64,000 bases of DNA from Prorocentrum cordatum (GCA_963575745.1 CAUYUJ010014556.1:330729-394728); one strand, 5' to 3'. Positions 1-12,239 are shown, numbered from the stretch's first letter. The notes: generated by a model from the letters alone, not told the origin. A program made the numbers and translations.

Positions 1-89
1 ACATGCTGTCCAATCTACGGGGCGTGAACTATGTAGTGCAATTGATATGGTGCAATTCGCGTGGTGCGATCAATGTGGTGTAAGATGTG

Positions 90-300
90 TTGTGTATTCT
101 AAATGGTGCAAATTATTCAATGGAAGCTATGTGGTATGAGACATGTGGTGCAATGCAAAGCAATGCAAAACACTGCGAATCAATGCAAACTGCTGCAAAC
201 CAATGCACGCGATTGCAATGCAATGCAATGCGACCGCCATGCGATTGCAATGCTATGCGATTGCGCTACGATTGCAATGCAATGCGGCGACGAGGCAGCG
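90..300. repeat. Degenerate GCAATGC-type tandem repeat
   Basis: Short GCAATGC/GCGATTGC words recur every 5-15 bases across this stretch and then pass into GGCGAC-rich sequence. Open frames here are by-products of the repeat. No gene is seen from 1 to about 560; bases 300-560 are purine-rich low-complexity DNA. Confidence 0.6.
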
Positions 301-559
301 GCGACGGGCGGCGGCGAGGCGGCGACGGGGCGACGGCAAGCAGGTCAGGGCGACACACCAGCCCAGTTCATCAAAGCCGAGTGAGGTCCCCTGAGTGCAA
401 ACACTGTTTGGGGAAAAAGGGAAGGGCGGGGAGGGAGAGAGAGAGAGAGAAGTGGAGGGGTGGGGGGCGGGGAAGGGAGAGGGTGGAAGGGCAGCGGAAG
501 ACGGGTGCATGACGAGGAGCGGAGAGGAATGGAGGGCGGGGGAGGGATAGGGATGGGGG

Positions 560-755
560 GGGCAAGTCGTCTTCGCCAGCAATTGTCTTCGCCGCGGGCG
601 TTTTCGCCCGTCAGTCTTCGCCGAATCGTCTTCGCCTGGTCGACTTCGATTAATCATCTTCGGCGCGGTCGTCGTCGCCGGCAGATGCTTTCGCCGGGTC
701 GACTTCGCCCCGTCGTCCTCGCTCGGTCGTTTTCGCCAACCGTCTGCCCGATCGC
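560..755. repeat. Phased TCTTCGCC minisatellite
   Basis: The word TTCGCC/TTCGCCG returns about every 15-18 bases, joined by GTCG or GTCGAC words. This is a degenerate minisatellite. Bases 756-1560 hold no gene I can support. Confidence 0.5.
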
Positions 756-1559
756 TTTGTTGTCCCGCCGCCCCACCCGCCCGTTCGTGTCCGTTCGCCC
801 GACCCAAACGTTGGGATCCGCCCGCTCGCTTGCTTGCAAGCACACCCGCCAGCGAAGACGACCGCACGGGGACGGGGAAGCAGGAATGGAGCGAAACAGA
901 AGAGAGGCGGACAGAGACAGCGACCAGATAGAAAGCTGCAGCAAGAAGCAGGCGGCAATCGAGTGCAGAAAAATGGTGGGCCCTTCGTCCACCAAGCAGC
1001 TGCCAGAGCTCCTCGCCGTAAGAGGGCGGGACTCTCCACGAAGACCTTGGTCGCCGATCCAAGGGCCGCGCGCCGACGGACACAGACGGGCAAGGATGGT
1101 CAGCGACGGCGGCGGCGAGCGAGGCCTGCCGACGGGACGCTGGCTCCCAACCGTGCAGCCCACGCCGCAGCTCGTTCGATGGACGAGCAGCCCTGAACAA
1201 GGGCATCGAGCCTGGGGTCTGGAGGACAGCTGGAGTAAGAAATCAGAACCAGGACAAAATCTGACCAGGAGAAGTCGGGGATCTCTGAGACCTGGCGGTT
1301 CTGCAGGATGCATCGGGCTCCGCGGCTGTTCCAGAGCGCTCCAGAACGCTCTGAGGGCATTCTGGAACGCTGGTCCCCAGACATCCGAGATTTCTCTTTT
1401 CACTGCGGGGTCCCCGGAAGCCCCAGTCCTGTCTCCAGGGCCAACTTTGCCTTCTTCTTCCGATCCGACCCTTGACGGTCCCAGGGCCCGCGGAGCCCCA
1501 GACGGCCCAAAATCTCCCGCGCCTTGGTCTTTCCACGACGCGAGCAGGTCTGGGTGTCG

Positions 1560-1760
1560 GGGATCTCCAGACCCAGGTCAATCCAGACCCGGGTCAGTGC
1601 AGCCTTGCAAGATCCTGCAAGATCCTGCACCCAAACCCGGGTCAGTGCCAAGGATCCCGCACGATCCTGCAGGATCCTGCACCCAAACCTGCGTCAATGC
1701 GACCCTGGCCCTGCAGGATCCTGCAAGATCGGGCGCTCTGGCTGACCCACGCTTGCATTG
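1560..1760. repeat. Tandem repeat rich in GATCCTGCA palindromes
   Basis: GATCCTGCA and its relatives occur repeatedly, together with CCCAAACCCGGGTCAGTGC-like blocks, giving about three degenerate copies of a 55-65 bp unit. GATCCTGCAGGATC near 1662 and TGCAGGATCCTGCA near 1714 are perfect palindromes, so each unit can fold. No coding evidence. Bases 1761-2060 show nothing recognisable. Confidence 0.6.
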
Positions 1761-2064
1761 ACCCCCGCCCCAAGGCTCCCGAGGGTGGGCAAGGGCAGTG
1801 AGCCCAGGGTCTCGAGGACAGCTGGCGCCCTCGCCGATCCCGTCGGGCGAGGAGCGCACCCGCCTCGAGCAGCCGTGCCCACGAGCACCGACCCCAGGCC
1901 CGACGTCTCCTGGGGGCACCGGGCGGCACTCTCCGGGCGTGCCCAGCGCGCGCCCCTGCGTCGGCGAGAGAGCCGTCGCCTGCGGCCTTCCATGCTCAGC
2001 ATTGCCCTCGACACTCGAGGATCGAGGGGGGAAGCCTTTGCTAAGCCGGCTACCAACTGGGGAA

Positions 2065-2400
2065 AGACGCGAAAAGTGAGAAAAAAAAAGCAAAGTGTAA
2101 AAAATGCGAAAAATTCGAAACGTGCGGAAAGTAGAAAAATGCGGAAAGTGCGAAAACACGAAAAGTGCGAAAAGTAGAGAAGTGCGAAAAGTATGAAAAG
2201 TGCGAAAAGGACGAAGAGTAAAACATTGCGAAACAAATGCGAAACTTAGAAAAGTAGAAAAGTGCGATGAGAAGAAAAAGCCCGAAACGTTGCGAGAAGT
2301 CAGAAAGTATAACAGTGCGTCAAGCGCGAAACGTAGAGCAAGACACGCGCGGGGAAGGGCGAACCTCTTAACAACGCGAAGCGCGAGAAATAGGAAAAAC
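2065..2400. repeat. GCGAAAAGT minisatellite
   Basis: A short AT-richer minisatellite of AAAGTGCGAAAAGT-type words, about 9-13 bp in period. It stands out against the GC-rich surroundings and carries no credible coding frame. Confidence 0.65.
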
Positions 2401-2569
2401 GCCAAACGCCCGAATGTCCCAACAATTTCTTAAAAGAAGCGCGTGGGAGCGGCAGGAGGGGCAAGATGATGAGGCGGCCGTTTTCCACTTTTCTGCTTTT
2501 CCCACTTCTAATATTGTTGCTTTTCTCGCTTCTCTTCTTCCCCCGCTTTTTAATGATGGTGCATAATTG

Positions 2570-2770
2570 CTGTCGTCATCATTATCATCATAATCTTCAC
2601 AATCACACTTATCATCAGCTTCATCACTCATCGCGCCGTGACCAGCATCATCGCTTACCACTGTGCCATGACCATCGCCATCATCACCCTCGTCACCATC
2701 ATCACTGTCATCGACAACATCGGATTCAACATCGCCGCCACCACACACCACACACACACTCACCCACTCA
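2570..2770. repeat. Degenerate CAT/CAC trinucleotide tract
   Basis: Runs of ATC/CAT and CAC triplets that translate to poly-His in one frame. Treated as microsatellite, not a gene. Confidence 0.7.
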
Positions 2771-2789
2771 TTCGCTCACACACGCGCAG

Positions 2790-3245
2790 TCATCTTGGAG
2801 AGGTCTCGAGCGGGAGCTTCGTCCGTGAGTAAATCGCGAGGACGTCTCAAGCGGGAACTCCTCCCCATGGCGTCCCCGCCTCATGCTTTTAATCAGTACG
2901 GGTCATCCGATCCCTGTAGTTGTCGTCACTTCCGGGCTCCTCGGGCCTGTATTTAGAAGAAGTCTCGAGTGGGAGCCTCGTTTGTGAGCGAATCGTGAGG
3001 AAGTCTCTGGCAGGAGGTCCCCGCCTCGTGTTGTTTTTTACCCGTGCGGGTCATCCGATCCTTGTAACTGTCGTCAATTTGGGCTCCTCGGGCCTGAAAG
3101 CGGAAGCCCCTTCTGTGAGTGCATCGTGACGAAGTCTCTAGCGGGAGCTCCTCCCTATGGGGTCCCCGCCTCATATTTTTTCCACGCGCAGGTCATCCGA
3201 CCCCTGCAACCGTTGTCATTTCTGGGTTCCTCGGGCTTGAATCGG
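2790..3245. repeat. Three tandem copies of a ~150-bp repeat
   Basis: A composite unit occurs three times: a GTCTC(G/A)AGCGGGAGC block, a TCCCCGCCTCATG block, a CGGGTCATCCGATCC block, then GGGCTCCTCGGGCCTG. The blocks keep the same order in each copy with small length changes. It looks like satellite or minisatellite DNA. Bases 3246-3370 show nothing further. Confidence 0.7.
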
Positions 3246-3374
3246 GACCCCCCCTCTCCTCTCCCCGAACTCCGACCTCCCGTTGGGAATCTGACCAACG
3301 GCTTGCTCTGGCTTCATCGGCGAACGGCGTCTGAACGGCTTGCTCCGCGCACAGATAGAGACGGAAGAAAAGGA

Positions 3375-4765
3375 TAATGATGAGGAGGAGGATGATGAGG
3401 AGGAGGAGAACGAGGACGACGACGAGGACGACGAGGAGAGGACGAGGCGAGATGAGGAGGAGAGAAGAGGAGGAGGAGGAGGAGGAGGAGGAGGAGGAGG
3501 AGGAGGAGGAGGAGGAGGAGGAGGAGAAGGATAAAGAGGACGAGGAGGATAAAGAGGAGGAGGAGGAGGAGGAGGAGGAGGAGGGTATGAAGGAGGAGGA
3601 AGAGGAGGAGGCTAGGAAGTGGCAAGCGGGAGAAGAAGGAGAAGATTGATAATGAGGTGAGGACAGGAGAGGAGGAGGAGGAGGAGGAGGATGAGGAGGA
3701 GGAGGAGGAGGAGGAGGAGAGAGGAGGAGGAGGAGGAGGGGGGGAGGAGGGGAGGGAGATGAGGAGAGTAAGGAGGAGGAGGAGAGGAGGAGGAGGAGCA
3801 GGAGGAGGAGGAGGAGGAGGGAGGAGGAGGCGGAGGAGGAGGAGGAGAGGGGGACGACGATAGATAGGGGAGGAGGAGGAGGAGGAGGAGGAGTAGGAGG
3901 AGGAGGAGGAGGAGGAGGAGGAGGAGGGAGGAGGAGGACGGAGGAGGAGGGAGGGGGACGGACGATGAGGAGGGGGATGAGGAGGGGTCGAGAGGAGGAG
4001 GAGGAGGAGAGGAGGAGGAGGAGGAGGCGAGGAGGAGGAGGAGGAGGAGGAGGAGAGGGACGGGGACGAGGAGGAGGAGGAGGAATGAATAGGGAGGGGA
4101 GGGCGAGGACGAGGATGATGATGATGATAGCTGATGATGATGACGATGATGAAGAGGAGGACGAGACGAGGACAAGGACGACGATGACGACGCGATGGCA
4201 GAGAGGAGGCGGAGAGGAGGAGGAGGAGGAGGAGGAGGGGAGGAGGAGGAGGAGGAGGAGGAGGAGGAGGAGGAAGAAGGGCGAGGAGGAGGAGGAGGAG
4301 GTGGACGAGGATGAATAGGAGGACGGGCGAGGACGAGGATGATGTGATGATGATGCTGAGGAGAGGAGGAGGAGGAGAACGAGGACGAGGATCAAGGACG
4401 ACGAGGAGACGACGAGGCCGAGAGGAGGAGGAGGAGGCGGAGGAACGGAGGAAGGAGGAGGAGGAGGAGGGAGGAGGAGGAGGAGGAGGAGGAGGAGGAG
4501 GAGGAGGAGGAGGAGGAGGAGGGAGGAGGAGGAGGAGGAGGAGGAGGAGGAGGAGGAGGAGGAGGAGGAGGAGGAGGGGACGAGGAGGAGGAGGACGAGG
4601 ATGAATAGAAGGGCGAGGAGGATGACAAGGATCAGGAGGACGAGGGGGCGGGCGACGAGGAGGCAGGAGGAGGAGGAGGAGGAGGCAGGAGGAGGAGGAG
4701 GAGGAGGAGGAACAGGCAAGAGAGGCAAGGGAGGAGGAGGGAGGGAGGGAGGGAGGGAGGGACTC
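3375..4765. repeat. Giant (GAG)n/(GGA)n purine microsatellite
   Basis: About 1.4 kb of almost pure purine on the plus strand, mostly GGA units with occasional GAC, GAT and CGA interruptions. All six frames stay open and give poly-Glu, poly-Gly, poly-Arg, poly-Ser, poly-Leu or poly-Pro. These apparent 500-residue proteins are artefacts of the repeat. Confidence 0.95.
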
Positions 4766-5105
4766 TCGTGCTAACAAAGGAGATTACCATGTGGGGCCTA
4801 CCGTCGGATTAATTCGAATGTTTCATATTGTCATAATTTTCGCACTAGCTGCCGAGCGCGTCCAAAATCCACGATCCTCGAACCTCGATCTTCCAAGTGG
4901 TTTTCGGGCCATGCGTAGCTTGGGCCTCCGGCCAGAATTCGGGATGGGTCGGGCGCCCTCGAAACCTTTCGATGAGGCGCAGCTGCTGGAAAGCATCCGC
5001 CTCGTCTGCGATACCGCAGGCGGCGCGCGTTGTGCCCTCGCGTTCTTCGGGTTCGGGCCCCCCACCGTGGAACGTAATTCGCTTCGGGCCATGGAGCGCT
5101 GGGCA
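4766..5105. other. Unique sequence without recognisable gene
   Basis: Non-repetitive DNA between two low-complexity blocks. The phrase TTCGGGCCATG appears twice (about 4905 and 5085). No domain could be recognised on either strand. Confidence 0.4.
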
Positions 5106-6075
5106 TCGGCTGCATGCTCCATCTCCTCTCCCAGTTCCCCCTTCAGCCCCTTGCTGTCGCCTCCCCGCTCCCCCTCCTTTCCCCCTCCCCTCCTTGTTTC
5201 CCTTCCCCGCCTCCCTCCACTTTGCTCCTGTCCCCATTCCCTGCATGCCCCCGCCAACCTCCACACTCCTCCCGCCCCTCCCCATTACATTCCAATCCTC
5301 CTCGCCCCTCCGCCCTCCTCCCCACATTTCCCCGCAGCTCCCCGCTTCTCTCCATTCCCCGCCCTCCCGTCGCCCTCCATCCTCATCTTCGTCCCCCTCG
5401 TCCTGCTAGTCCTCTGCCGCCGTGCCCCTCTCCCTGTTGCTCCTCCCGCTCCCCCTGCTCCTGTTAAGGCGACGTTCCCCTTCCTTCGCCCCCCGTCCTC
5501 CTTGGCAACCTTTTTTGTGAGGCGTGGGGGTATGCCGGTATCTACTGGCCTTCGGCCCATCCCGCCGCCGCACTTTCTTTTGTGGACCAGGAGGCCCCTT
5601 GGACAGACGATGTGCCCCAAATTGTGCCAATANNNNNNNNNNNNNNNNNNNNNNNNNNNNNNNNNNNNNNNNNNNNNNNNNNNNNNNNNNNNNNNNNNNN
5701 NNNNNNNNNNNNNNNNNNNNNNNNNNNNNNNNCTGGCGCGCCTGGAAGACAATCGTTGCGTCCCCCAGCAAAAATCCCCCCACCCCCCCTCCCTCCCTCC
5801 CCGCCAGCCTCCGCCGTCCCTCCCTCCCTCCCTCTGCCCCCCGCCCTCCCCCCCCTCCCCTTGGCTCCCTCTCTCCTTCGTTTTTTTGGGCCCTCCTGCT
5901 GTCCTTCGCGCCTCCGGCCCTCCCTCCCCCGCCCTCGTCGTCCCCTGTCCCTCACCATCCCCCCTGTCCCCCTCAGCGTTACCCCGCCGAACACGTCCTC
6001 CTTGCCTTCCTCGCTGCCAGCCAGGCGACCACCCAGGATCTTCCTCCTCCTCCTCCCCCCCCCCCTCAATTTGGC
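5106..6075. repeat. Pyrimidine-rich (CCCTCC) low-complexity region with scaffold gap
   Basis: Plus strand is dominated by C and T. A run of 100 N occupies 5633-5732 and marks a scaffold join, so the distance across it is nominal. Confidence 0.85.
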
Positions 6076-7435
6076 TCCTGGTTCCCAAGTGGCTGCGTGG
6101 TCGTGCAGACGAAGCCTCCCCCCCCAGGGCCGGTCGGGCCTAGAGGGTTGATCAAACTAGGGCCAGGTGACTACCGCTCCAGGGGCCACCGGCGGTGTGG
6201 TTGAAGTTATAAGGGACGGCGGACACACGAGGGGAGGAGGGAAACGAAAGGAGAAACATCAAAGTCCCGATGAAGGAAAGGAAGGAGGGGACACAAACTA
6301 GTGGCGGCAGCAGTGTGGGAAAGGTGGGAAACTCGTGGGCCTTGTTTGGGTCCCCCCTCCTTTGGGTCTACTGGCCCTGTTGGGCCAGCGCACTGGAGGG
6401 TGCCCTGGGCCCCCCCGTTCTGAGGTGGCCACACTGGTCAGCCCTGAGGCGTGGGCGGCGTGGGCAGGTGAAGTGGCGCGCAACAGAGCGTGGGAGGTTC
6501 ATGAGCTATGTGGAAAGGTCGAGAGGTTGAAACAGGTGCAGCGGCGTTAGGCAAGGTCGAAACAGGCGCAGCGGCGATAGTGGGCGGCGGCGTGCCCGAC
6601 CCACGTGCGCCACAGTAGAAGGCGCAGGGGCCTCTCCATCTGCTCATAGAAATCCTCCACAGGCGTCTCCGAGGCCACGACGGGATCCCTCGCCTGCAAG
6701 CAGACGTGGGGTTCCCAGAGCGTTGGCCTCGGGGCCGCCTTTGGGTTTCTGACCGAGCGTGATGGAAGTTTGCGCCTTCACTGCGCCTTCACTGCGGTGG
6801 TGGGGTGCCGCACTCGCTCGGGGGTGTGGCTGGCCACTCTGGCCAGAGTGGAAGGCAGAAGGGCCCCTCCCCCTGCGCATGGAATATCCTACGAAGCGCC
6901 CCCCCATCCCCGTGACTGGCACCCTCCCCATGCAAAGCAAGAGTAGGGTACCCAGATTGCGGAGGCGGGGGGCTGCGTGGTGGATTTCCACCGTGCGTGG
7001 GGGAGGTTTATGCCTTCCGTGGTGGTCGCACGGCTTTGTTGGTGCGTGCCCGTCCCGAACCCGTGATGACCTCAGCCCCCCCCGCCACAGACCAGGCGCG
7101 CCAAGATCGCAGCTGCTGTGATCTGGTAACACAACTGGTTGCAATGCAGATGACGGACGTGAAGAGTGGTAGTGCGCAGACTTCGAAGTGTGCAACAAAT
7201 TGTAAAGGTCAAATGTCTTGTGGCCGTCTGTGCTGTGGCCGCGGCCACCCTGGCCCTTGCCCGGACGGCCAGCGGTGAGTCCCTCCCCAGTCTCCGCCAA
7301 AGTGATCCGCCTCGTTCCCCCGCCACGAAAAGAGGGATGGTGGGAGGTTAGCGTGGAAAAGCGGGGGCGGGTTGTGCAAGAAGATGAACCAGGAGAGAGT
7401 GAAGGTTGGAGGTCGGTAGAGGCCCTCATGTGCAT
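6076..7435. other. No supportable gene
   Basis: Mixed GC-rich sequence with open frames on both strands but no conserved domain, codon pattern or homology I recognise. Small local duplications are visible, for example the GGTTGAAACAGG/GGTCGAAACAGG pair near 6525-6570. Confidence 0.4.
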
Positions 7436-7439
7436 AACG

Positions 7440-7572
7440 TGCTTGTGGGGGAGAGAGCTCCGCGGGGACCCGCTGTCATATCCAGTGGGTGAGAATGCCC
7501 CGCAGGGACCCACTCGCGTGCGTCGGATAACGTAGCATGTGGGGTGAGAAAGCCCCGTGAGGACCCACAACA
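7440..7572. repeat. Three spaced hairpin-forming repeats
   Basis: A GTGGG(G)-GAGAA-GCCCCG-GGGACCCAC type motif occurs three times at about 50-bp spacing (about 7444-7474, 7486-7516 and 7539-7570). The outer arms pair: AGTGGGT with ACCCACT in the middle copy, TGTGGG with CCCACA in the last. No gene association is evident. Confidence 0.6.
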
Positions 7573-8014
7573 TGGCATAGCTGTGATTGTTGTTCTCGCC
7601 GTGTGCTGTGCTGCGTAGCTGGGCGTCTGGCGTCTGCGCAAGGTACTGCCGTCGATGGAGAAGTAGGTGAATGACCGTCTGCGTGACGCGCTGCCATTAA
7701 GGGAGAGGTGGGCAAGAACCGTCTGTTACCAGCCGTGGTGCTGCCGGTGAAAGTTGGTGAGTGCGTACGTCTTGGCGTAAGAGCAGCGCCGAGATGCAGA
7801 AGGGGAATGGAGCAGCTGGTGCAATCTCCTGTCTGCCATGGAAAAAACTTGGTCAAGCATGGAGTATGAGGTTGGTGGCGAACTGATGGGCCGCCGTTCG
7901 GCCGGCCCCATCCTGAGGCTAGGGCCTCGCGGTTGTTGGCGATCAGGGGGGAGTCTCCTGATTCGCCGTAGTGTTGTGCTCGAGCTGTTAGGCGACTCCG
8001 CAAGGTGGCTATGG

Positions 8015-8796
8015 CTACCATCCTTGGGCGACTCTGGTCATGGTGGACGCCTCAAGGCTGTGGGCCTGCTGCTCTGGCAGGCCCGTGGGGTTTCGTTGCC
8101 CTCCCCCCTGCGGGTTGGTCGTCGGTGCTTCCAGATCCCGGAGGCAGTTGGGAGGCACGGGGTCGTATGTTGGCGTGGTTGCGTCGTGGTCGGTGGTCGT
8201 TGTGCGGACATCTGCTGGCACCGGTTGTTGGTCGTTATCCATCACAGTCAGCTGCGCAAGAGGCTTTGGGTTGTGGTGCTGCTGCGGGTCGGCCCCAGTG
8301 TTGGCGGTGGTCTGGGCTGTGGCGGGTCTGCGCTCTGCCCGCGCAAGGTTGCAGATTTAGCGAGAGCTTTCTCTAAGCGGTTGAACCTGGCGACGGTGCT
8401 GCTGAAGCTGATCTCTTGGTCTTTCAGTGTTGGTGCTTGTGTCAGCGAACCGTGCTGCTGTGGCTCGGTGTGCAGGCTAGGGCTCATGCTTGCGTTGGGC
8501 TGCTTGCAATTGGTGGCGTGCTGCAGTTGGCCTGCTGCAGCCTGTGTTTGAGTCACGTGCTCCGAGGTAGCGGCGCTCAGATTGGAATCACGGGCGTTGA
8601 TCAGCTCGTTCATCTTGTTGATGGCTGCTGCGGCGGTTTGACTCGGGAAGCACGTGATAGAGAAGGGAACAAGTTGAGAGGTCGGATTGTAGCGTATGCC
8701 CAGCTTGATGTGCATGAATCGGCTGCGGCGTTGGTAGGCCATTGCAGCGGGCATGGGTATGTCGTCGCAGTCGTCGCCGATCTGGTATGTTAGCAT
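8015..8796 (-). CDS. Hypothetical coding remnant, possibly retroelement ORF1/Gag-like
   Basis: Two consecutive minus-strand frames, 8796-8248 (182 codons) and then about 8242-8015. They lie close together and unusually lack the repeat-driven composition of neighbouring open frames. The first has a mixed N-terminal half and a short heptad-like stretch near its end (VARFNRLEKALAKSA) suggesting a coiled coil. The start is uncertain: the frame runs upstream into a CTC/GAG microsatellite at 8865-8942. I recognise no family. It may be a decayed retroelement ORF, or not coding at all. Confidence 0.25.
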
Positions 8797-8864
8797 CGTG
8801 GCGAGCTGGTGGTTGACGACTTGGGCGAGTACGGTCTATCAAGTGTGCTTCCGGGCAGCCGTGG

Positions 8865-8942
8865 CTCTCCTCCTCCTCCTCCTCCTCCTCCTCCTCCTCC
8901 TCCTCCTCCTCCTCCTCCTCCTCCTCCTCCTCCTCCCTTCCG
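8865..8942. repeat. (CTC)n microsatellite
   Basis: Nearly pure CTC units on the plus strand. A shorter, impure CTC tract follows at 9263-9360. The intervening 8943-9262 is GC-rich with G/C runs and no recognisable gene. Confidence 0.95.
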
Positions 8943-9360
8943 CCCGCCAACCCGCGTCGGGGGTGGGGGAGATGGGACTTCCCCTTCGGGCGCCGCCCGC
9001 CCCCCCCCCCCCCCCCAGCAAACGTCGGGGGGGGAGGGGGGGGATGATTAGACTGATTTCTTTGTTGACGGGGTATGGGGGTTGATGAGTCGGTGGCCGT
9101 GGCAAGTGTCCCCGAGCCTCGTCAGCCAGCCCGCGTCTGAGTCCGTGTCGCTCGGGCGGGGGTGCCTGTCGACCTCGGCCAGGTCGTCCTGCCGCTGCCG
9201 CGGCCGCCGCCGTTCGCAGCACAGGCATCGCCGAGGCGGGCGTGGCACGAGTGAAGAGCGCACTCCTCCTCCTCCTCCTTCTCCTCCCCCCCTCCCTCCT
9301 CATCCTCACCCTCCTCCTCCTTCGCCGCCTCCTCCTCCTCCTTCCTCTCCTCCTTCTCGA

Positions 9361-9955
9361 CCGCTCTGCAGACAGAGGTGGTGAGCGCGAGGCGTCTGAC
9401 ATACGACAACAGGCAACGCATCAAAGCGGTGTCTCTTCTGCGCAGCAGCATGCTTGTACAGACTGGGACAACTCGTTGAAAGCAGTCTCTCGCAAGGCAG
9501 CAGGTGAGAATTATAGGGCACCTGTATCTAAGATGCTGGAGGCAACGACGGCAGCGTCGTCTTCTCACATGTTGTCAACCCAATCAATGTCTAGACTTTG
9601 CCGAGCCAGGAGGTGTGAGCGCCAGCCGCCCCAGAGCTGCCGACAGCATGTGTACCACACTGAAACATACGAAATACGATCGCCTACAGGAAACAACGAA
9701 TTCGTGCACATCGCTCAGCAGGCTAAAACAAACCTCGGCATGCAGGTCAATCGGCGCTGGCCACTGCTGCAGGAACCTTACAGGCAACGTCTATGTCGGG
9801 TGTGCGCTGCCCTCTTTGGAGCTGTGTCTTGCATATCTTCCTGCTTTGGTTCCAGGACACGTTGCTCGGCGGGTAAGAATATTCCGCGCACTTCGCAGGC
9901 ATCAAAGGACAGGGTCTGCTGTCAGATGTGGCGCCAGCGTGCCTAGCTTGCCTCC
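9361..9955. other. Unique sequence, no recognisable gene
   Basis: Balanced-composition DNA with open frames on both strands, but no motif supports any of them. Confidence 0.35.
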
Positions 9956-10490
9956 TTCTCCTCCGCCCTCGCCCCCTCCTCCTCCTCCTCCTCCTCCTCC
10001 TCCTCCTTCATCCCTCACGCCCGCCTCTCTACCTTCTCTCTCTCTCTCTTTCTCGCCCTATTCTCGTTGCTCGCACCCTCTCCATCCCTTCACCTCCTCC
10101 CTCCCCCTTGCACCCCTCTCCTTATCCTCCTCATCCTCCTCCTTCTCCTTCTCCTCTCTCGTCTCCCCCCCTGTGAGGGCATGTTCGTGGAGCTGACCGA
10201 TGCCCTACCCCCTCCCCGCCTGGCCATTGCCAAGTGGAGTGGTTGAATATTTAGCCCTCCTCCTCCTCCTCCTTCCTCCCTCCCTCCTCCTCCTCCTTCC
10301 TCCTCCCCCTCCCCCTCGTCCCCTCCTCTCCCCTCCCCCCTCCACCCCCCCTCCCCCTCCCCCTCCCCCTCACCCTCCCCCCCACCCACCTCCCCCTCAC
10401 CCCCCCTTCCCCCTCCCCCTCCCCCTCCCCTCCCCTCCTCCTCCTCCTCCTCCTCCTCCTCCTCCTCCTCCTCCTCAGCATCCCTCCTCC
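9956..10490. repeat. CTC/CCCCTCC pyrimidine microsatellite
   Basis: CTC tracts near 9975-10010 and 10440-10478 flank CCCCTC-rich DNA. Bases 10491-10835 are unique sequence with no gene identified. Confidence 0.9.
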
Positions 10491-10835
10491 TCGCACCTCC
10501 CTTTGTCCCCCAACTTCGAGTCCTTGTCACTGGAGCCCTTCACCTCGGCGACCAGGCTCTCGATCAGCGACTTCCTTAAGGGCGCTGCGCGAGGTCTGTC
10601 GGACGCCGGGCGACGACAGTGAGGTCGGGCGTGCTAAATTTTGCCCTCGAACCCCCTCGTGGGTCTATCATGGGAAGTTTTTGAACGTTTTCGTGACGTT
10701 TTCGGACGCGCTAAGCCCTATTTAATGCCTCCGAAGGCCTCCATGGGCTCCTCCGGGGACGTCGGGGGGTCAGGATCTCGGGCGGAGACAAACCTTACCA
10801 GTCGGAGGTGTGGATTGGGGTGGGGGTCGTCCTTC

Positions 10836-11125
10836 TCGTCGTCGTCCTCCTCCTCCTCCTCGTCCTCCTTTTGTCCTCGTTCTCCCCCTCCTCGTCCTCC
10901 TCCTCCTCCTCCACCTCGAGCCTTGCTCTTCCTTCTTATCGTCGCCCTTCTCTTTCTTTGCCTCCCCCTGCCTCCTCCTCCCCCCTCCCCTTTCCTCCTT
11001 CAAACTGGTCCTGTCCTGCTCCCTCCCTGCTCCTGCTTCTGCTTCTGCTCCTGACCTCTTCTCCTCCTCCTTCGTCCTCCTTCTCCTCCTCCTCCTCTTC
11101 CTCCTCCTCCTCCTTCTCTTCATCG
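10836..11125. repeat. (CTC)n tract flanking the inverted-repeat unit
   Basis: Impure CTC/TCC repeat on the plus strand immediately outside the left arm of the foldback-like unit. The right arm is followed by the complementary GAG type at 15150 onward, so the inverted symmetry extends into the microsatellites. Confidence 0.85.
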
Positions 11126-11214
11126 CTCTTCCTTGTACATAACTCCTCCCTGTCAGACCCCGAGGCGGGTCGGCAGCGCGGGCCAGGCGTTTCGCCTGAG
11201 ACTTCCTCACCGAT

Positions 11215-11895
11215 TGTGATCCTGAAGCTTGAGGAGTTGCAAGAGTTTCACGGAGGGGTGGCGGGCGGTTTTGAACTTGTGGCTCTCGTGTTGGCGCCGC
11301 GCACATTCGTCTTAACCGTATGCAGGAGTCCCACGGGTGGAGGGCGGGTCGTTTTCAGAAGGTAGCTCTCGTCGTAGCGCCGCGTACACTTGACTTTCAA
11401 GGCTGCCCGGGTTTCACGGATGGACGGCGGGCGGTTTTCAGAATGTGGCTCTCCGCCGCGCGCGTTCGTCTTAACACGTCTGCGGGGGTTTCACGGATGG
11501 AGGGCTCTTCCTTTTCAAACGGTGGTTCTCGCCTTTGCCCCACGCGTATTCGCTTGACACGTTTGCAACAATTCATGGATGGAAGGCGGTTCGTTTTCAG
11601 AATGGAGCTCTCGCGTTGGCGCCGCGCACGCTCGTCTTAAAAAGGTTGCCAAGGTTTCACGGGTGGATGGCGGGCGGTTTTCAAAATGTGGCTTATCCGC
11701 CCGCGCACATTCGTCTTACACATTTGCGGGGGATTTCACGTGTGGAGGGCGGTTCCTTTTCAAAATGTGGCTCTCGCCCTAGCGCCGCGCACATTCGTCT
11801 TAAACGCTCGCAAGAGCTTCACGGATGGAGGCCTGTTCCTTCAGAACATGTGGCTCTCGCCTAAGCGCCGCGCACATTCGTCTTAACAGCTTATA
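11215..11895 (+). repeat. Left-arm subrepeat array (~8 units)
   Basis: Each unit reads roughly TTTCACGGATGGAGGGCGG, a TTTTCA(A/G)AATGTGGCTCTCGC block, then GCGCCGCGCACATTCGTCTT. Units diverge by substitutions and small indels. Two ~85-bp copies of a TTGACGTCCCAGG block follow at 11915-12060. Confidence 0.75.
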
Positions 11896-12239
11896 GCTCT
11901 TTCAAGGACTCTCATGGTTGACGTCCCAGGGACGATGTTTCTGGCACGATTCAAGATTGCCAGGGTGCGGCAGTCGCGTTGCTTCGCGGTATTGACGTCC
12001 CAGGAGTGGTGTCCTGGCACGATTCAGGATCGTCAGGTCGCAACAGTAACGTTGATTCGCGGCGTTGTAGGCCCAGGACTGGTTGGTTCTTTTGCACAGT
12101 TGAAGGCGTTCAGACGATTGTCTTCCAACGAGGCTCTTCCCGCAGTGAAAACAGATCCTGTAGGAGCCTGTGAAGAAAGAACTTAGAGGGAGGGTTCATT
12201 GCAACATAGTTGATGAGTCTTGGGCTTGCACTGCTTCTC

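Noticed and set aside
3193-4777. 500-residue Ser/Leu/Pro-rich proteins in the GAG tract
   Set aside because: All frames are open because the DNA is a trinucleotide repeat lacking stop codons; there is no domain or start context. The same applies to the tracts at 8.9, 10, 12.3, 13.5, 15.2, 18 and 49.5 kb.
11215-11895. CRISPR-like array
   Set aside because: Repeat units are contiguous, degenerate and ~90 bp without unique spacers, in a eukaryotic context.
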